64,000 nt of DNA from Enoplosus armatus (taxonomy: Eukaryota > Chordata > Actinopteri > Centrarchiformes > Enoplosidae), in contig NC_092198.1 of NCBI RefSeq assembly GCF_043641665.1, positions 5,578,501 through 5,642,500 on the forward strand, read 5' to 3'. Positions 1 through 11,200 of this stretch are shown piece after piece. A program made the translations under genes and the position numbers. Positions within the stretch are counted from its first letter, which is position 1. Every line of letters begins with the position of its first letter. The notes beneath the pieces are model-generated. The model saw nothing but the letters and a program-made list of their open reading frames with translations, did no database searches and had not been told where the DNA came from.

Positions 1-14
1 TTCTGGCAAAGTGG
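1..14 (+). CDS. fbxo16: fbxo16 exon fragment, 3' tail
   Basis: The first bases read as the end of a coding exon (L-A-K-W) running into a consensus donor GTAAGT at 15-20. Human FBXO16 has LGKWFDKW at this place, and the next exon begins with FDRW in phase 0, so the junction fits. The rest of the exon is outside the window. Confidence 0.75.
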
Positions 15-2857
15 GTAAGTTTAACGCAGACGAACACAGACACACTGAATGCTCTGATGCTGGCAGGCATTAGAAACCACTCTCTGTGCTCTGTGGAGTC
101 CATTTTCCATGCAGCTCCGTTCGGCTGAAACAGTGCATGTGGAGGCTCTTTCATCTCTTTGTCAGTTTGACAGGTGGTCTGACAGCCAGAGGAGGGCGGT
201 GCTGCAGGACTTTGTGCTGAGCTGCTCGGTGGAGCAGCTGAGTTTCCTGAGCCTCAGTGTGAGCGGACGGCTCCCCCTGCAGGCCGCAGACTTCACCTGC
301 CTGCTGCCCAGAGCCCTCAGCCTCTACCTCTTCTCCTTCCTGGACCCACGCAGCCTCTGTCGATGTGCCCGGGTACACACACTGACCGTCATACATGACT
401 GATGTAGGGGTGACTAAACTATTACTGATCCAGCTCAGGATTCTGGCTTTTATCCTCTGTGTGCAGGTGAGCTGGCACTGGAAGAGCATAGTGGAGCTGG
501 ACCAGCTGTGGATGCCAAAGTGTCTGAGGCTCGGCTGGTGCATCAACTTCTCCCTCACACCGTTCGAGCAGGGGGTCTGGAAGAGGCACTACATCCAGAC
601 AGTGCAGGAGCTGCGACTCACCTCACTGCAGGTCTGGAGACCAGATCCAGAATTAGCTCAGTGGTCAAGCACTTTTCAGTTCTCATGACTCTGTTCTCAA
701 ATATCCAGCTCAACATGAAAATGCATAAAAGGTCTACTGTCCACCACCAGACTGCCTCGCCCCAGCAGCAGTTTGTGGTTCCACATGTATCAGAACCGGC
801 CTTCCTCAGTGAGCGGCGTGCAGCATCCAGCACCCAGCGTCCGGGAAGCACCTCCAGGACGGGATTAAGGAAGGAGAAGCAGCCGACCGCACCGCCGCCG
901 TGGAGAGATTCTGACAGACGTCCCAAAGACACAGTACGCTTCAACTACTTGGACAACCTGGAGCCCGCCGAACAAGCGTAAGACTGCAGGGGACACGAGT
1001 AGGGCTGGTCAGGATCTTGAACAGGCCATTATAACTAGTGAATTTCATCGTGTCATTAATGGGACTTGATGATCAACATTATTATTAAGTAGATGATTTA
1101 ATTTATGGGCATTACATTAGCACTCAGAGAATTGAATATCATAAACGCTTCCTTTAGCCAAAAGTACACAAAGAGTCAGTTTCTACTAACAAGAGAAATT
1201 GGACAAATAAACCTTGTGTATTTTGCACTGAAGCCTTGTTAGAAAAAGACATACAATCATAATCACATTTAATACGTCTGAAAAGAAAATACTCCTCACT
1301 CGAGAGAGCAGCACTGCATTGTTTCCATGGAGGAGGAGAAAAACTGCGCTGGCATATATTTCCCCACCTTACATTTACATACCCCTACACCACAGCTGCA
1401 TTTCCTCTCCCTTTGTGTTTCTTTAGCAAACTGGGTAAACAACATTTTTACATACTGATTATGGAGACACCACCTGCATATTCTCACACAGAAGAGAATG
1501 AGCACACACACAAGAGACAGATTTCTCTTCATCAGTTGTTGTGAGCAGAAGACTCTTGTGTTCAGTTCAGTCATCGAGCTTCTACCTTAGACTATATAAG
1601 TGAATTGTGAATATTTGTGCAAAAGAGGTTCAGTAATGCAACTCTGGAGAAGCCATAATGTGTGAACTATATACTGTATATATACTGTATAAATACAGGT
1701 GTGAATAATAAGTACAATATACATAATACTATAATAATAATAAAGTATATAACATTATATATAATATATGTGCTGTATATGTCATATACACACACTGTAC
1801 AGTAATAATGTAACTCAACTATCTGGCACCAACAGGAAGTGGGAATAAAACAACAAATAAAAACAAAGTACTCAGTAGAAGAAATAGACCTGGTGCCATC
1901 TTGGATATTTACAGTATCTTGTATGCAGAGACACACAGGCTAAATATCAAACATCAGGGTGCATCCTCAGTTAAATGCATTCTTTTATTCATTATTTGCA
2001 GAGCAGCCATATTTTGCTGTTTGACCCTCCTAGCCAGATAATCAATGATTGATATGTCAGAGCGCTGCAGATTCACTGAAGTGTCTGTCAGCGATGCTCC
2101 ACCTGCTCGCTGACTCGACTGTGTGTCTCTGCAGAGCCTCCACCTGCCGCAGTAACACCTGGAAGCCAGACGATGGGGGCAAGAAAACGCTGTCTGAGGC
2201 CAGTTACAAACTACGCAAAGCCAAATCTCTGGTAAAACGCGCTCACATTCATCATCACCGCCATAACCCCGCCGTGACTGTGACCTCCTTGTCTTGAATA
2301 AAAGGGAGGCAGATAAACGTGGAGGATTCTCTGGAGACTGTGCAACCAGCAGGCATCATGCATTATGGAGCAGCGTTTACACAGAGATACATGTTAATGA
2401 TGAGCTGCCCAGAGAGGGGGTGACATGGGGGGGTAAATGATGCTGATGATGGGGTTTGAGGGAGGGGGGAGGAGAGGGTGAGATAGAGGACAGTGAGGCG
2501 TTGAATAGTCAGGCTTTGGTGAAATCACCACCAGTTTATTTTACTGCCGGGAAACAGGAAGTCATGTGTAGAAATATAACTCTTGGAATCAGGTTGAATT
2601 CTCTCCTCCTTCAGATGTTCCTCAGCTCCAACTGCAGACCCCAGCATCCTCATCATCATCATCATCATCATCACGAGAACCAACCTCGACCCCCACCTGA
2701 CTACCCCGTCACCAAGGAGACCGTCAAGAGCATGCTGTCCCTGGCCCGCTGGAACGCCGGGATCCGTCCGGGGCCAGCGAGGCCGGCGGTGCCCCGGCTG
2801 AGTGTGGAGGCGCTCAGGGCGTCCCAGCGCTCACACCGGAGCGCTCCCAGTACGTAG
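1..2857 (+). CDS. fbxo16: fbxo16, F-box only protein 16 (5' partial, six exons in window)
   Basis: F-box proteins bind SKP1 through the F-box and bring substrates to the CUL1 SCF ubiquitin ligase; this is family knowledge. Seen here are six spliced segments: 1-14, 166-372, 467-631, 766-977, 2135-2231 and 2615-2857, all with GT/AG borders and matching phases, giving 311 residues to a TAG stop. The F-box spans exons 2 and 3 (LPRALSLYLFSFLDP, then WHWKSIVELDQLW). The block after it, FEQGVWKRHYIQTVQEL, matches human FBXO16 as I recall it. Later blocks PPWRDSDRRPKDT and FNYLDN, and the basic KLRKAKSL, also match. The start codon and first exons lie before the window; in human about 40 residues precede the first segment. 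The last exon adds about 80 residues that the human protein lacks. Very sure of identity, less sure of the C-terminus. Confidence 0.93.
166..372 (+). CDS. fbxo16: fbxo16 exon with first half of the F-box
   Basis: This 207-nt exon encodes 69 residues, phase 0 at both ends. The acceptor is a pyrimidine-rich run ending in CAG at 163-165; the donor GTACAC at 373 is a weak GT site. It starts FDRWSDSQRRAVL and ends SFLDPRSLCRCAR, the first two-thirds of the F-box. An ATG at 109 is open into this frame but lies in the preceding intron, so I do not take it as the start. Confidence 0.9.
467..631 (+). CDS. fbxo16: fbxo16 exon with second half of the F-box
   Basis: This 165-nt, phase 0 exon encodes 55 residues. 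It begins VSWHWKSIVELDQLW and completes the F-box, then gives the FBXO16-specific block FEQGVWKRHYIQTVQEL. The intron before it is only 94 bp, ending TGTGCAG. The donor after 631 reads GTCTGG. Confidence 0.92.
766..977 (+). CDS. fbxo16: fbxo16 exon 4 of the window, linker region
   Basis: About 212 nt, ending in phase 2 at donor GTAAGA. It encodes a low-complexity Ser/Arg/Pro-rich linker, then the conserved PPWRDSDRRPKDT and VRFNYLDN blocks. The acceptor is ambiguous: three CAG triplets follow each other at 763-771, so the exon may start at 766, 769 or 772 without changing frame. Confidence 0.85.
2135..2231 (+). CDS. fbxo16: fbxo16 exon 5 of the window, basic segment
   Basis: This 97-nt exon enters in phase 2 and leaves in phase 0. 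It is preceded by TGTGTCTCTGCAG and followed by GTAAAA. It encodes a Lys/Arg-rich stretch ending KLRKAKSL, which matches the human LRKAQSMM region. The 1157-bp intron before it (978-2134) is AT-rich and contains short ATATACTGTATA palindromes but no coding signal. Confidence 0.85.
2615..2857 (+). CDS. fbxo16: fbxo16 terminal coding exon with polyhistidine run
   Basis: This exon follows a CTCTCCTCCTTCAG acceptor and continues in phase 0 for 80 residues to TAG at 2855-2857. It contains HP followed by eight histidines, encoded by near-pure CAT repeats, then DYPVTKETVKSMLSLARWN and an Arg/Ser-rich tail. The human protein as I recall it ends about 14 residues into this region, so this is a longer fish C-terminus or another isoform. 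A possible donor (GTAGTC at 2854) overlaps the stop, so splicing onward cannot be excluded. Confidence 0.8.
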   Translation: MFLSSNCRPQHPHHHHHHHHENQPRPPPDYPVTKETVKSMLSLARWNAGIRPGPARPAVPRLSVEALRASQRSHRSAPST

Positions 2858-3225
2858 TCGCAGCTCCTCTGGGCTCAATATGATGTAACCACACAGCAAG
2901 AAACGTATCCAGGACAAGTTATGGGTTTAAAATGACTGATTCTGCAAGAAAGTCGCAGGCTGTGCAGTTTGTGACCCTATTAGAAATGTTTTGAAGCTTA
3001 ATGATTGATTCATGAACATTTTAGTTTTTTTTTAAAAGCAAAGCCTTAGAAGTTATTGTAAGCGGTATATAACTAACACAAATAAACACAAAATTAAAAA
3101 AAAAATAGGATTTGGTTGGTTATAACCTAAAAGATAACTTTGAATGCTTTTCTCTCACAAACATCTTCACCAGGCTGAACTGTACTGAACTCTTGTATGA
3201 AATAAAACAGCTCTATTATAGCTTT
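2858..3225 (+). other. fbxo16: fbxo16 3'UTR with candidate poly(A) signals
   Basis: No open frame follows the TAG. Two AATAAA hexamers on the plus strand, at 3081-3086 and 3201-3206, could end the transcript. The first is followed by an A-rich run, which may be genomic rather than a cleavage signature. The end position is inferred. Confidence 0.45.
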
Positions 3226-4287
3226 ATTTTAGTCAAATATACATCATTAGCAGGGTGAGGTGGGGCACCGCTGGTAGAAACTGCAACATAAAGTCTTTCT
3301 TAATAACACATCTTGGTGTTGGATATGACAGCTCTCTCAACCTAAAGAGAAAGAGAAAATACAAGTTTTAGTTCTTGAAATTTCAGGATGATTCTTTTTC
3401 CAGAGCTGACTTAAAAAGTAAGTTGAACTGTGTTCAGGTTCAACAGGTCTGGACAGACCTTTAGTCATGATTTAATTCCCTCAATTTCCATAATTACTGT
3501 GGTAAGAAATGTGAGTTATTGCAGTCTCAAAAGTTAGACATCAACATGCGTCATCTTTAATCTTTATTAACCCCTGGGTTATCCAAAATTGGCCAAATTT
3601 GACAGTTCCAGAGGAATGAAATGAACTATTTTCTACTGAATAGTCCCTTTAAAAACTGTTCACAGTGACATCTGAGGAGTTCTGTAATTTGGGTGAACTG
3701 ACCCTTTAAAATATGAAGGTTAAGAAGGTGTAACGATCTGCATCCTCAAACATGTTGACCAATCAGATGTCTGATACTGAATAAGAATATTCTTTCACAT
3801 GATAATGATTTTGTTTAGCAATCTGAACCTAAAGTGGAACCATGACTAATGGGGTGAATATCTCTATCAATGCCAGGTACACCACTGTTCGAGGTCCAGC
3901 CCTGGACTGTGCCTGCGTCACACACGTGAGCTACGAAGTGAAGCACAGCGCCAACGCCAGGAGGACGTCACTACTGCAGCTTTCAGGACAAGATTCAGCC
4001 GTTGTGAGAGGGCGTTCTGCAAACTGCCGTCACTAAACCCGGCACTGGATGGAGATTTTACATTTACATATAAGTATTTTTACAAAGTGCGAAAATGACT
4101 GCAGAAATGACTCGAAGGTCTCGATCATTTCTACCAGGGCTTGACACTTGGAACAAAAAGCCACTGAAAGGAGAAAAACAAGAGCAGGAAATGTTTCTCG
4201 TATTTGTAGTCTCATATGTATTCTCATATTTTAGATTTAAACATAAAACGGTGCTCGTTTTTAATAACTTTTTACAGATGTGATTCC
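3226..4287. other. gap between convergent genes, no gene seen
   Basis: This stretch lies between the 3' ends of fbxo16 and cyria. It holds AT-rich sequence and phrases such as GAACTGACCCTTTAAA (around 3693) that resemble ends of fish MITEs. A GC-richer patch at 3880-4035 has an open frame of about 60 codons, but I see no recognisable protein or paired splice sites. Confidence 0.4.
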
Positions 4288-4440
4288 TTAAACCCTGTGG
4301 AGTTTTCCACCACTAGCAATGTTTTGATGAGTGGGCCCCCGTTTTGTTTATATTTTGCGTGCATGAGGTTCCCCCCACAGAGTCCTTCTGACCATATAAA
4401 CTTTCTTTGTTTCGAAGAAAACTTCACAGGGTGCCTTTAA
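4288..4440. mobile_element. MITE, AAAGG...CTCCACAGGG family, short copy
   Basis: A 153-bp element with inverted ends: TTAAACCCTGTGGAGTTTTC on the left, and the complement of TTAAAGGCACCCTGTGAAG on the right. The left end has lost about four bases. It has no coding capacity. The same terminal motif bounds the longer copy at 17158-17540. MITEs are non-autonomous DNA transposons; the superfamily is not resolved from this window. Confidence 0.6.
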
Positions 4441-4534
4441 GTTTTAGAATAATGTAACATAACATAGTTGTTTGATTTCAAGCTAGAGCTAGCTGTGTAT
4501 CACATATTGCAAATAAGAAAGCCAAAGGAAACAT

Positions 4535-7033
4535 AGTCTGTTTAAGAAATGTACCACCTTTATTATCCAATCCACATGTCCCATTCAATATGCATTACAA
4601 AGCCAAAGCAATTTATATAAACAGTGAGTCTGAACTCCAAAAACATTAAACAATAACTGTCAGTTTAAGACCACCCCAAAAAAAACAGTCTCAGTATTCA
4701 AAAACAACACCTTGCATTCAACACACAGTAGCATATCTTGGGCAGAAGAGGGGAGCTTTGTGTACATCAATCATGACAGAAGATGGGATTTTATTTTTTA
4801 AAAACGCCACTTCAGTCCGATATGAAATATCAGTATCATACGTACGCCTCGCTCCAAGTCTTGTCCACGTACAATTTCCACTCATTGCATGTAAAACATT
4901 GCATTCAAAGTATGGCTCACACACACGTATATATTACTAAATACAAGAGGATCAAAAAAAACAAAAAACAAACAGACTTAATGATTGGTCGACACTGTTA
5001 CTCAACTGAATGTTAACGTGTTAATGTGTATGGGTCAGTACATATGTATGGCTTATGGATGACATAAAATAAGTCATTCTGTGTTGTGGAGGAAAAATAT
5101 TGTCTTTACAGTGTTTAAGGCAATGTTGTGCTCCATGATAAGACACACACGCATGCTTCCATATTGTAAGTTCACAGGGCTGATGATGGTGTAGTGTGGG
5201 CGAGCCATATAGTTATTATAATAATATGTTAGATGAAGAAATATGCCCAGTTATTCTTCTGGAAGAAGTGAAAGTAGAAGGTAGAACAGCATCACCCAAA
5301 AATAAAGTGTGTCTTAACAACTGATCAAAGTATTTATTAGGCGCATCCTTTAATACACACTCCGTCTTATCCATTTGCCTTCAGAGTAAAAAAAAAAAAC
5401 GACTTAACTTAAAGCGCTGTACAATAGTCAGGGATGATAAGATTGTCCGACCTCGTGAGAAGGTTAGTTTGAGTACGTTAGGAGCTGCTGTAGGAAAGAA
5501 ACGACAATCAGGAATATCAATGTTGTAACGTTATTGTATAGGATATTAGTAATACACAGATTCCTATATTTCAAATGATCATACTCACAAAAGGAGGAGG
5601 AAAACAGACAACTGAAAGTTATTAACTCTTATGTCAGCAGTCCAATTTAAGGCAAATTTTGAAGCGTAAATAACTTGAAACCTTCATTTCTCAGGCTATG
5701 AAATGATCCTGAGCATAGTCTGATGTACAGAAGACAATAAACAGAGTTTACAAGGGCTTCATAAACTCAAATGTGGTTTTAAACATGTCAAACAATATCA
5801 GAATTCATATTTTAAAAATGAACCTGGTCACAGTGGTCTCACCAGTTGAGACAAGGTGAATTATTCCTTTAACCCATCCGGGAATAGATCCAGAGGGTTA
5901 AACTGAAATATTATTTTTTTTTTTTAAAAAGAGAATGGAAACCTTTAAGGAAAGAGATAAAAAAAAAAAAAAAAAAGCTTTCTTTTTAGAAACTTGCTCA
6001 GCTAAGAAGTACACATCATTTATTCAGAATGAAAGATTTTTTGGCCTCTCTTTTAGATGCATTTTCTGTTTAATACAAAAGCCACAAAAAAGTCACTTAA
6101 AAACATGGCAAAACACACAACTATCATTCAGAGCATTTGCTACAAAACAATTAAATAAAACATTTGGTGGGTTTGATTTGATTTCGTGTTTCATTATCAC
6201 GGCCTTTTCAATCAGCAGAAACCTCAAGTTAAAGCAGACTTTGACATACTGGATCTTACTGCATGTGAAAAGTAAGTTTTACGTTCACAGTGGATTTATT
6301 TTAACAGTTGCAAAAGGTTAAAGTTTGGAAATAAAGAAAGACAAATACAACAGTGGACTATAAAAAAAAAAAAGAGAAACACCTTAATGCTCGTAGCAAT
6401 ACGTACATCAAACCAATCAATCCCTTATCTGCGTTCAATATTTAGCCCTTCACTGTCGCATTAACGTCCATCTTAACATTGACTTCATATTCTGTCATTA
6501 AATCACATTCTCTGCAGATCAAGTGAAAACACAGAAACAATTTCACTTGTTTTAATACATGTCGAACTTTCATTGCGATATAAATGAGAACCTTTATCAT
6601 AATTTAAAATGTTCATGATTTATTTTGCTTCAAAAAGAAAAAACAGGTTGAATTTGACTAAAACCTGCACACTAAAGTGATTCCATTGTCAAATCAAAGA
6701 TTGAAAAGGACATTTTTCTGCTGCCTTGTTCGTTTATTTCCAAGTGCTGCTTGCAAAGCTCAGTTATATAAGGCTGATAGGTATCCATCATTTGTGCTTC
6801 GACAGCTGTTAACAGTAGAGGCAATTCATGTGATGCTTTCAGATGTGTCGAAGGTACATGTTCTGCAGGTTTCAATAGCTTTGAGGGACTGACTATGCAA
6901 ATACACACGAGTATTAACATCGAGTCTTTTTTAAATAATGTAAACATATACATCTTATTTGAGGTCAGAACATTGATCCTCTTCATATCTATTTATATAT
7001 ATAAAAAAAACAAAAACAAAACAAGAACAAACA
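4535..7033 (-). other. cyria: cyria 3'UTR (inferred extent)
   Basis: Downstream of the cyria stop codon the minus strand runs about 2.5 kb without a further coding exon. A minus-strand AATAAA at 4559-4564, followed by a G/U-rich stretch, is the last plausible poly(A) signal before the MITE. Earlier signals occur, for example near 5333, 6018 and 6295, so shorter 3'UTRs are possible. The region is AT-rich with many A/T homopolymers. A MITE-like fragment (ATTATTCCTTTAAC) lies near 5860. Confidence 0.45.
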
Positions 7034-7097
7034 TTACTGGAGCATCGTCCGGATGTTCTTCGGAGTGGACTCGTCGTTCAGGTGTTTTGTGGTGAAT
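7034..7097 (-). CDS. cyria: cyria terminal coding exon 10
   Basis: A 64-nt coding part for residues 303-323, [20 protein letters not shown], then TAA. Acceptor TCTCCTCAG. The human tail ends TSKQIRAMLQ, so only a few residues differ. Confidence 0.94.
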
Positions 7098-8159
7098 CTG
7101 AGGAGAAACGAACACTTTTAACAACGAAGACAACGAAGGCAGTCTGAAGAGCCAAAACCGTGCAGCACCACACACGTTAAGTGTGGCTGTATTTTTACAT
7201 TGTTGACATGCTAGTGAGTCTACAGGTCACTTTGGTGACAGTACAGAACAACAGAGGCCTTACATGTGTTCAAAAGGTCCTCCAAAAAACACAACAGTGG
7301 AAGAGGAACTAGTTTTTCATAGTTTTTTGAAGCTGCCAGTGGCCCAAAGTCTGTGACAATATTTAATGTCTGAAAATTATGACAAAGAATAAAGTAAAAT
7401 TAAAGATTAAAAAAATATATATTTAAGGACCTGGAATACATGAGAAAATACACAATAATAATAATCAAACACAATAAAATGCGTTTTCAGACTAGTGGAT
7501 GAGATTGCAGTACCTTGCATTTAATGGAAGTCTAATAGTGGCAGACAACATAGAAATATGAAAGGTTAAGTGAGTGAAACCTACTTGAGGGCATTCAGGA
7601 GGCCTTCCACGTTGTCTGCCGGCTGGTCCTTCAGGACTTTTATGCAGCCTTTCATCTGAGGAGAAACAAACAGAGTCAGCAACTCGAGAGCTGCATCACA
7701 AAACAGATCCATGATCCACAGCCATGCTGCTACATTATGTGTGTGTCTTACGTCTATCTTGGAGGACTTGTTGAAGGCGCCGTTGGGGTGGACGTGGTCA
7801 TAAAGAATGATGACTCCCACCATGACCCTCATGCAAAACAAGAGCGTGTCCTCGCTGCTGAAACGACTCGAATACTCCCTAAACACACGGGAAGAGGACG
7901 AGAAAAGGAAAGAGGTGTGACATTAGAAAGACTGGATGTGTGGCTGAGCTGTGTCCTGTACACGGTTCACCTACCAGGGCAGTGTTGAAATTCAAGGACT
8001 CAACACGTCATGCTTTACGCATGAGTAAGTAAGTTTCATTTACTGTCTCACTTCTTGCTGACAATCTATCAAGCAATACATTGGTAAAATAGTAATGCTG
8101 AGAGAACATAGGAATACCAATGAAAGTATACTCTACTAAAGACCTGTGAACCCTCATGG

Positions 8160-8200
<41 letters not shown>

Positions 8201-11200
8201 CTCACGGCGTCTCCAGCATGACTTTACAGACGCTGGCCATGGTGCTGAGACAGTCTGTCGTGTTCTCTAGTGGAAGAGTCTTGTTCTACAGAAGACGCAA
8301 ACAAAACACATAAAACAACGACAGGTTATTGATGTTATATATGTAAATTATAAAGTATGACAGAGATTTACTGAGTTAGAAAACTGAGTGGCTAGTTTGT
8401 CACACCGACAGTAACATCAGTGACGTAGTGTGAGCGCTCTCACCTCCGTCACAAAGTTTGTGGTTGCGTTGCTGAGTGTCTTCAGCATGGGCGTGGCTTC
8501 GGCGTAGAACAGAGACATCCTGTTGGCCATCTCATTGTTGACTTCACTCTCAATGTCCAGCTGCAGAAACAAACAACACAGATAAACAAGAGGTGTCCCT
8601 CATATTTACCGTACAGAGGCAGCAGGCAGCATCGCTACGCTGCCAGCAAACAGTGAACATGTAAGCCTTTCTTGTGCCATTTTAGGTTTCCTCTTTGAGA
8701 CAAAACACTGCAGAAAGACTGCAGTAAGATGTAAATGTGTGGATTTGAGAACCCCAAAATCCTAGTGCCAGCTAATGTAGATCTAAACTGACATAACAGC
8801 TTCTGGACGACTCACATTCATGTTGTTTATCCGGTTTCGACTGATGGTTCTCCTGTAGTAGCTGAAGTCGTTCTGGATGGCAGGAATTCTCATCTGAAGG
8901 CAAACAAGAAAACAGTAAAGCCACTAGCTACCACTTTTATATATAACATATTATTTCATACATGTGTACCGTGTGTGGTGCCGAGTACGGTAATGAGTAT
9001 GTGTGTGTGTCAGTGTTTCCACAGACCTTCAGCTCGTCAAAGCGCAGAGTGAAGTGGAGGATCTCAGCAAACTGTTTGGCTAGCGCCTGCTCCCTCTCCA
9101 GGTGCTGAGTGGGCGTGAAGGGCGGACATGTCAGGCACTCCAACAAACTCTGCAGAGCCTCCTCTGCAGACACACACACAAACACAAGATGTCAGCTGCT
9201 GTGTCAAGTCCCTGCTACCCCTGAAAACCTCTTCCAGTTCTACTTCAGAATTTACTTGGGCATGCATGTGCAGTCCTGAATATATAACAGTTTTGTTCCT
9301 CTGAAACTTAACTTCAAGTACACTGTGAAATTCACTGGACTTCTGCATATAAAGTACATTTTCAAGAAAATATTTACAAAATTACAAGAAAAGCCTTATT
9401 AAAATAACAAAATGACTGATTTAAAGACAACCTGAGTGATGGAAGTCAATGCCCTCGATCCCCATGACCATACCTAGTCTGAGAGAGAAGCTGTAGAACT
9501 TCTTGAGTTTGATGACCAGCGGGCAGACTGAGTTCCAGGCTCGCTCCTGCAGCATGAAGTCGTTGGGGTTCTGAATTGCCTGGAAAGAACAACACAGCAG
9601 AACATATCATCCATTATTAGGGCCATAATGATCATCAACATCAAGAGTACTGCAAGCGCTTCATCAGATTTGACATGTAGAAACGTATATACTGTATTGT
9701 GTGGTTCTTAATCATTAGGTGTTGTTGAAGGAAAAGAACAGGAAATAGATTTGAAGATACGTCAACATCCCTGCTCAGAATGTATTTATTTTTTTATTTT
9801 ACTTGTGTCAAGACATGTACAGTGTTTGTGTGTGTATTCCTTACATCTCTGATCTCCTGGCCGGCTCCTTTGTATGCCTGCAGGCCAGACAGGATGCTCT
9901 CGGAGTCCTGGAGGACGGAGTTCACCTGGTTCCACACCTCGCGCTCTCCCCCTGTCGGCTGTGCATCTAACACACAAAGCGCACACACACACACACACCA
10001 GGACAATCATTAGCTAAGCTTCTGTAACAGTCAACACAAACACATTTCAAAACTGAAACAATTCCTGCCTTTTCACATCAAGAATCATCCATTTCAGCAA
10101 ATTTAAGTCGTCAGTTTACACTGTAACTTGATGTGGAAGGGCTTTTATTGAATAAACACTACTGATGTTTTTAATCGTGATAAAACACTCACTGGGGGAA
10201 CATGGGCATGTGTGCTGAGTGTTTTTGTCTCATCATTTCTATCTGCAACTCTTCTTTTAGATGATGAGCACAGAAACATTCAGCACAATGAAGTGTAACA
10301 GTGAAGCAGTTTCAGCTTTTAGCACACACAGCATATCCACATATGAGTCCATCAACAGTCAGCCACCAAAATGTACTGCCTTTAGTTTGAAATGCAAATG
10401 CCACACGTTATTTGTGGACTACACTGGTAAGACTGGAATTGTGTATACAAGAATGAAAGCACTCTCCTGTAGACCGACTGGCTCCACACCAGTTTCATAA
10501 TCAAGTATCCATTATGTATCTAAACCTTTGTAAGATGCATTTACTGCATCCTGCCATAAGCTTGAAGAAGTCAACACAAAAAATAAAACAATAAAAAGAA
10601 GAGTGCATTTCAAGGAAGTAATATTTGGAGGTTGACTAGTATGGAGGTGCTGAAAAACTGTAAGTGTTCTACTACAGTGAAACATCTTTAAGTGTGTTTG
10701 CAGGGCAGTCTAATCCAAAGCATGCTGGAGCTAGCTCTTGGATAGACATGAAACAGTGGAACCTGGTTAATGTTAAGGTGCAAGATGTTTTAAAAGTCTG
10801 CATCACAATTCTCTCATTCATGGGATTTTACTGTTTTGTGTCATATTTCCTGCTTGTTTACAGCAAGAATACACTGAATGTGTCTCGATAAGGACGGCAA
10901 AGCCAATGTGAAGTCTAAAATACAAGAAGGAAACTAAAGATTCTAAGGTAACAAGCTTTGCCCATCACGACCACAGAGAGAAGAGCAGCTCTAAATATAG
11001 AGCATCGGTGACATTAAAACTCTTGTCTGGGGTCTGTTTTGCATTTCAAAACCCTTCCACTCCCATCATTTCCTCGCTGAATAAACAAAGCCTGAGGTTG
11101 GTTACCAAGTGAGAATGGCTAAAATGCCACTGTGGAGGCGTTTTTTTTTTCCTGCAGGAAGTTTTACAAAAAGGCCAAAAGCCGATTTATTTGAGTTAAA

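Noticed and set aside
151..558. Minus-strand open frame of 135 codons opposite fbxo16 exons
   Set aside because: Antisense shadow of GC-rich coding exons; no domain.
508..981. Plus-strand open frame of 157 codons over fbxo16
   Set aside because: It starts in the wrong frame of the 467-631 exon, then becomes the real frame of the 766-977 exon. The spliced model explains the sequence better.
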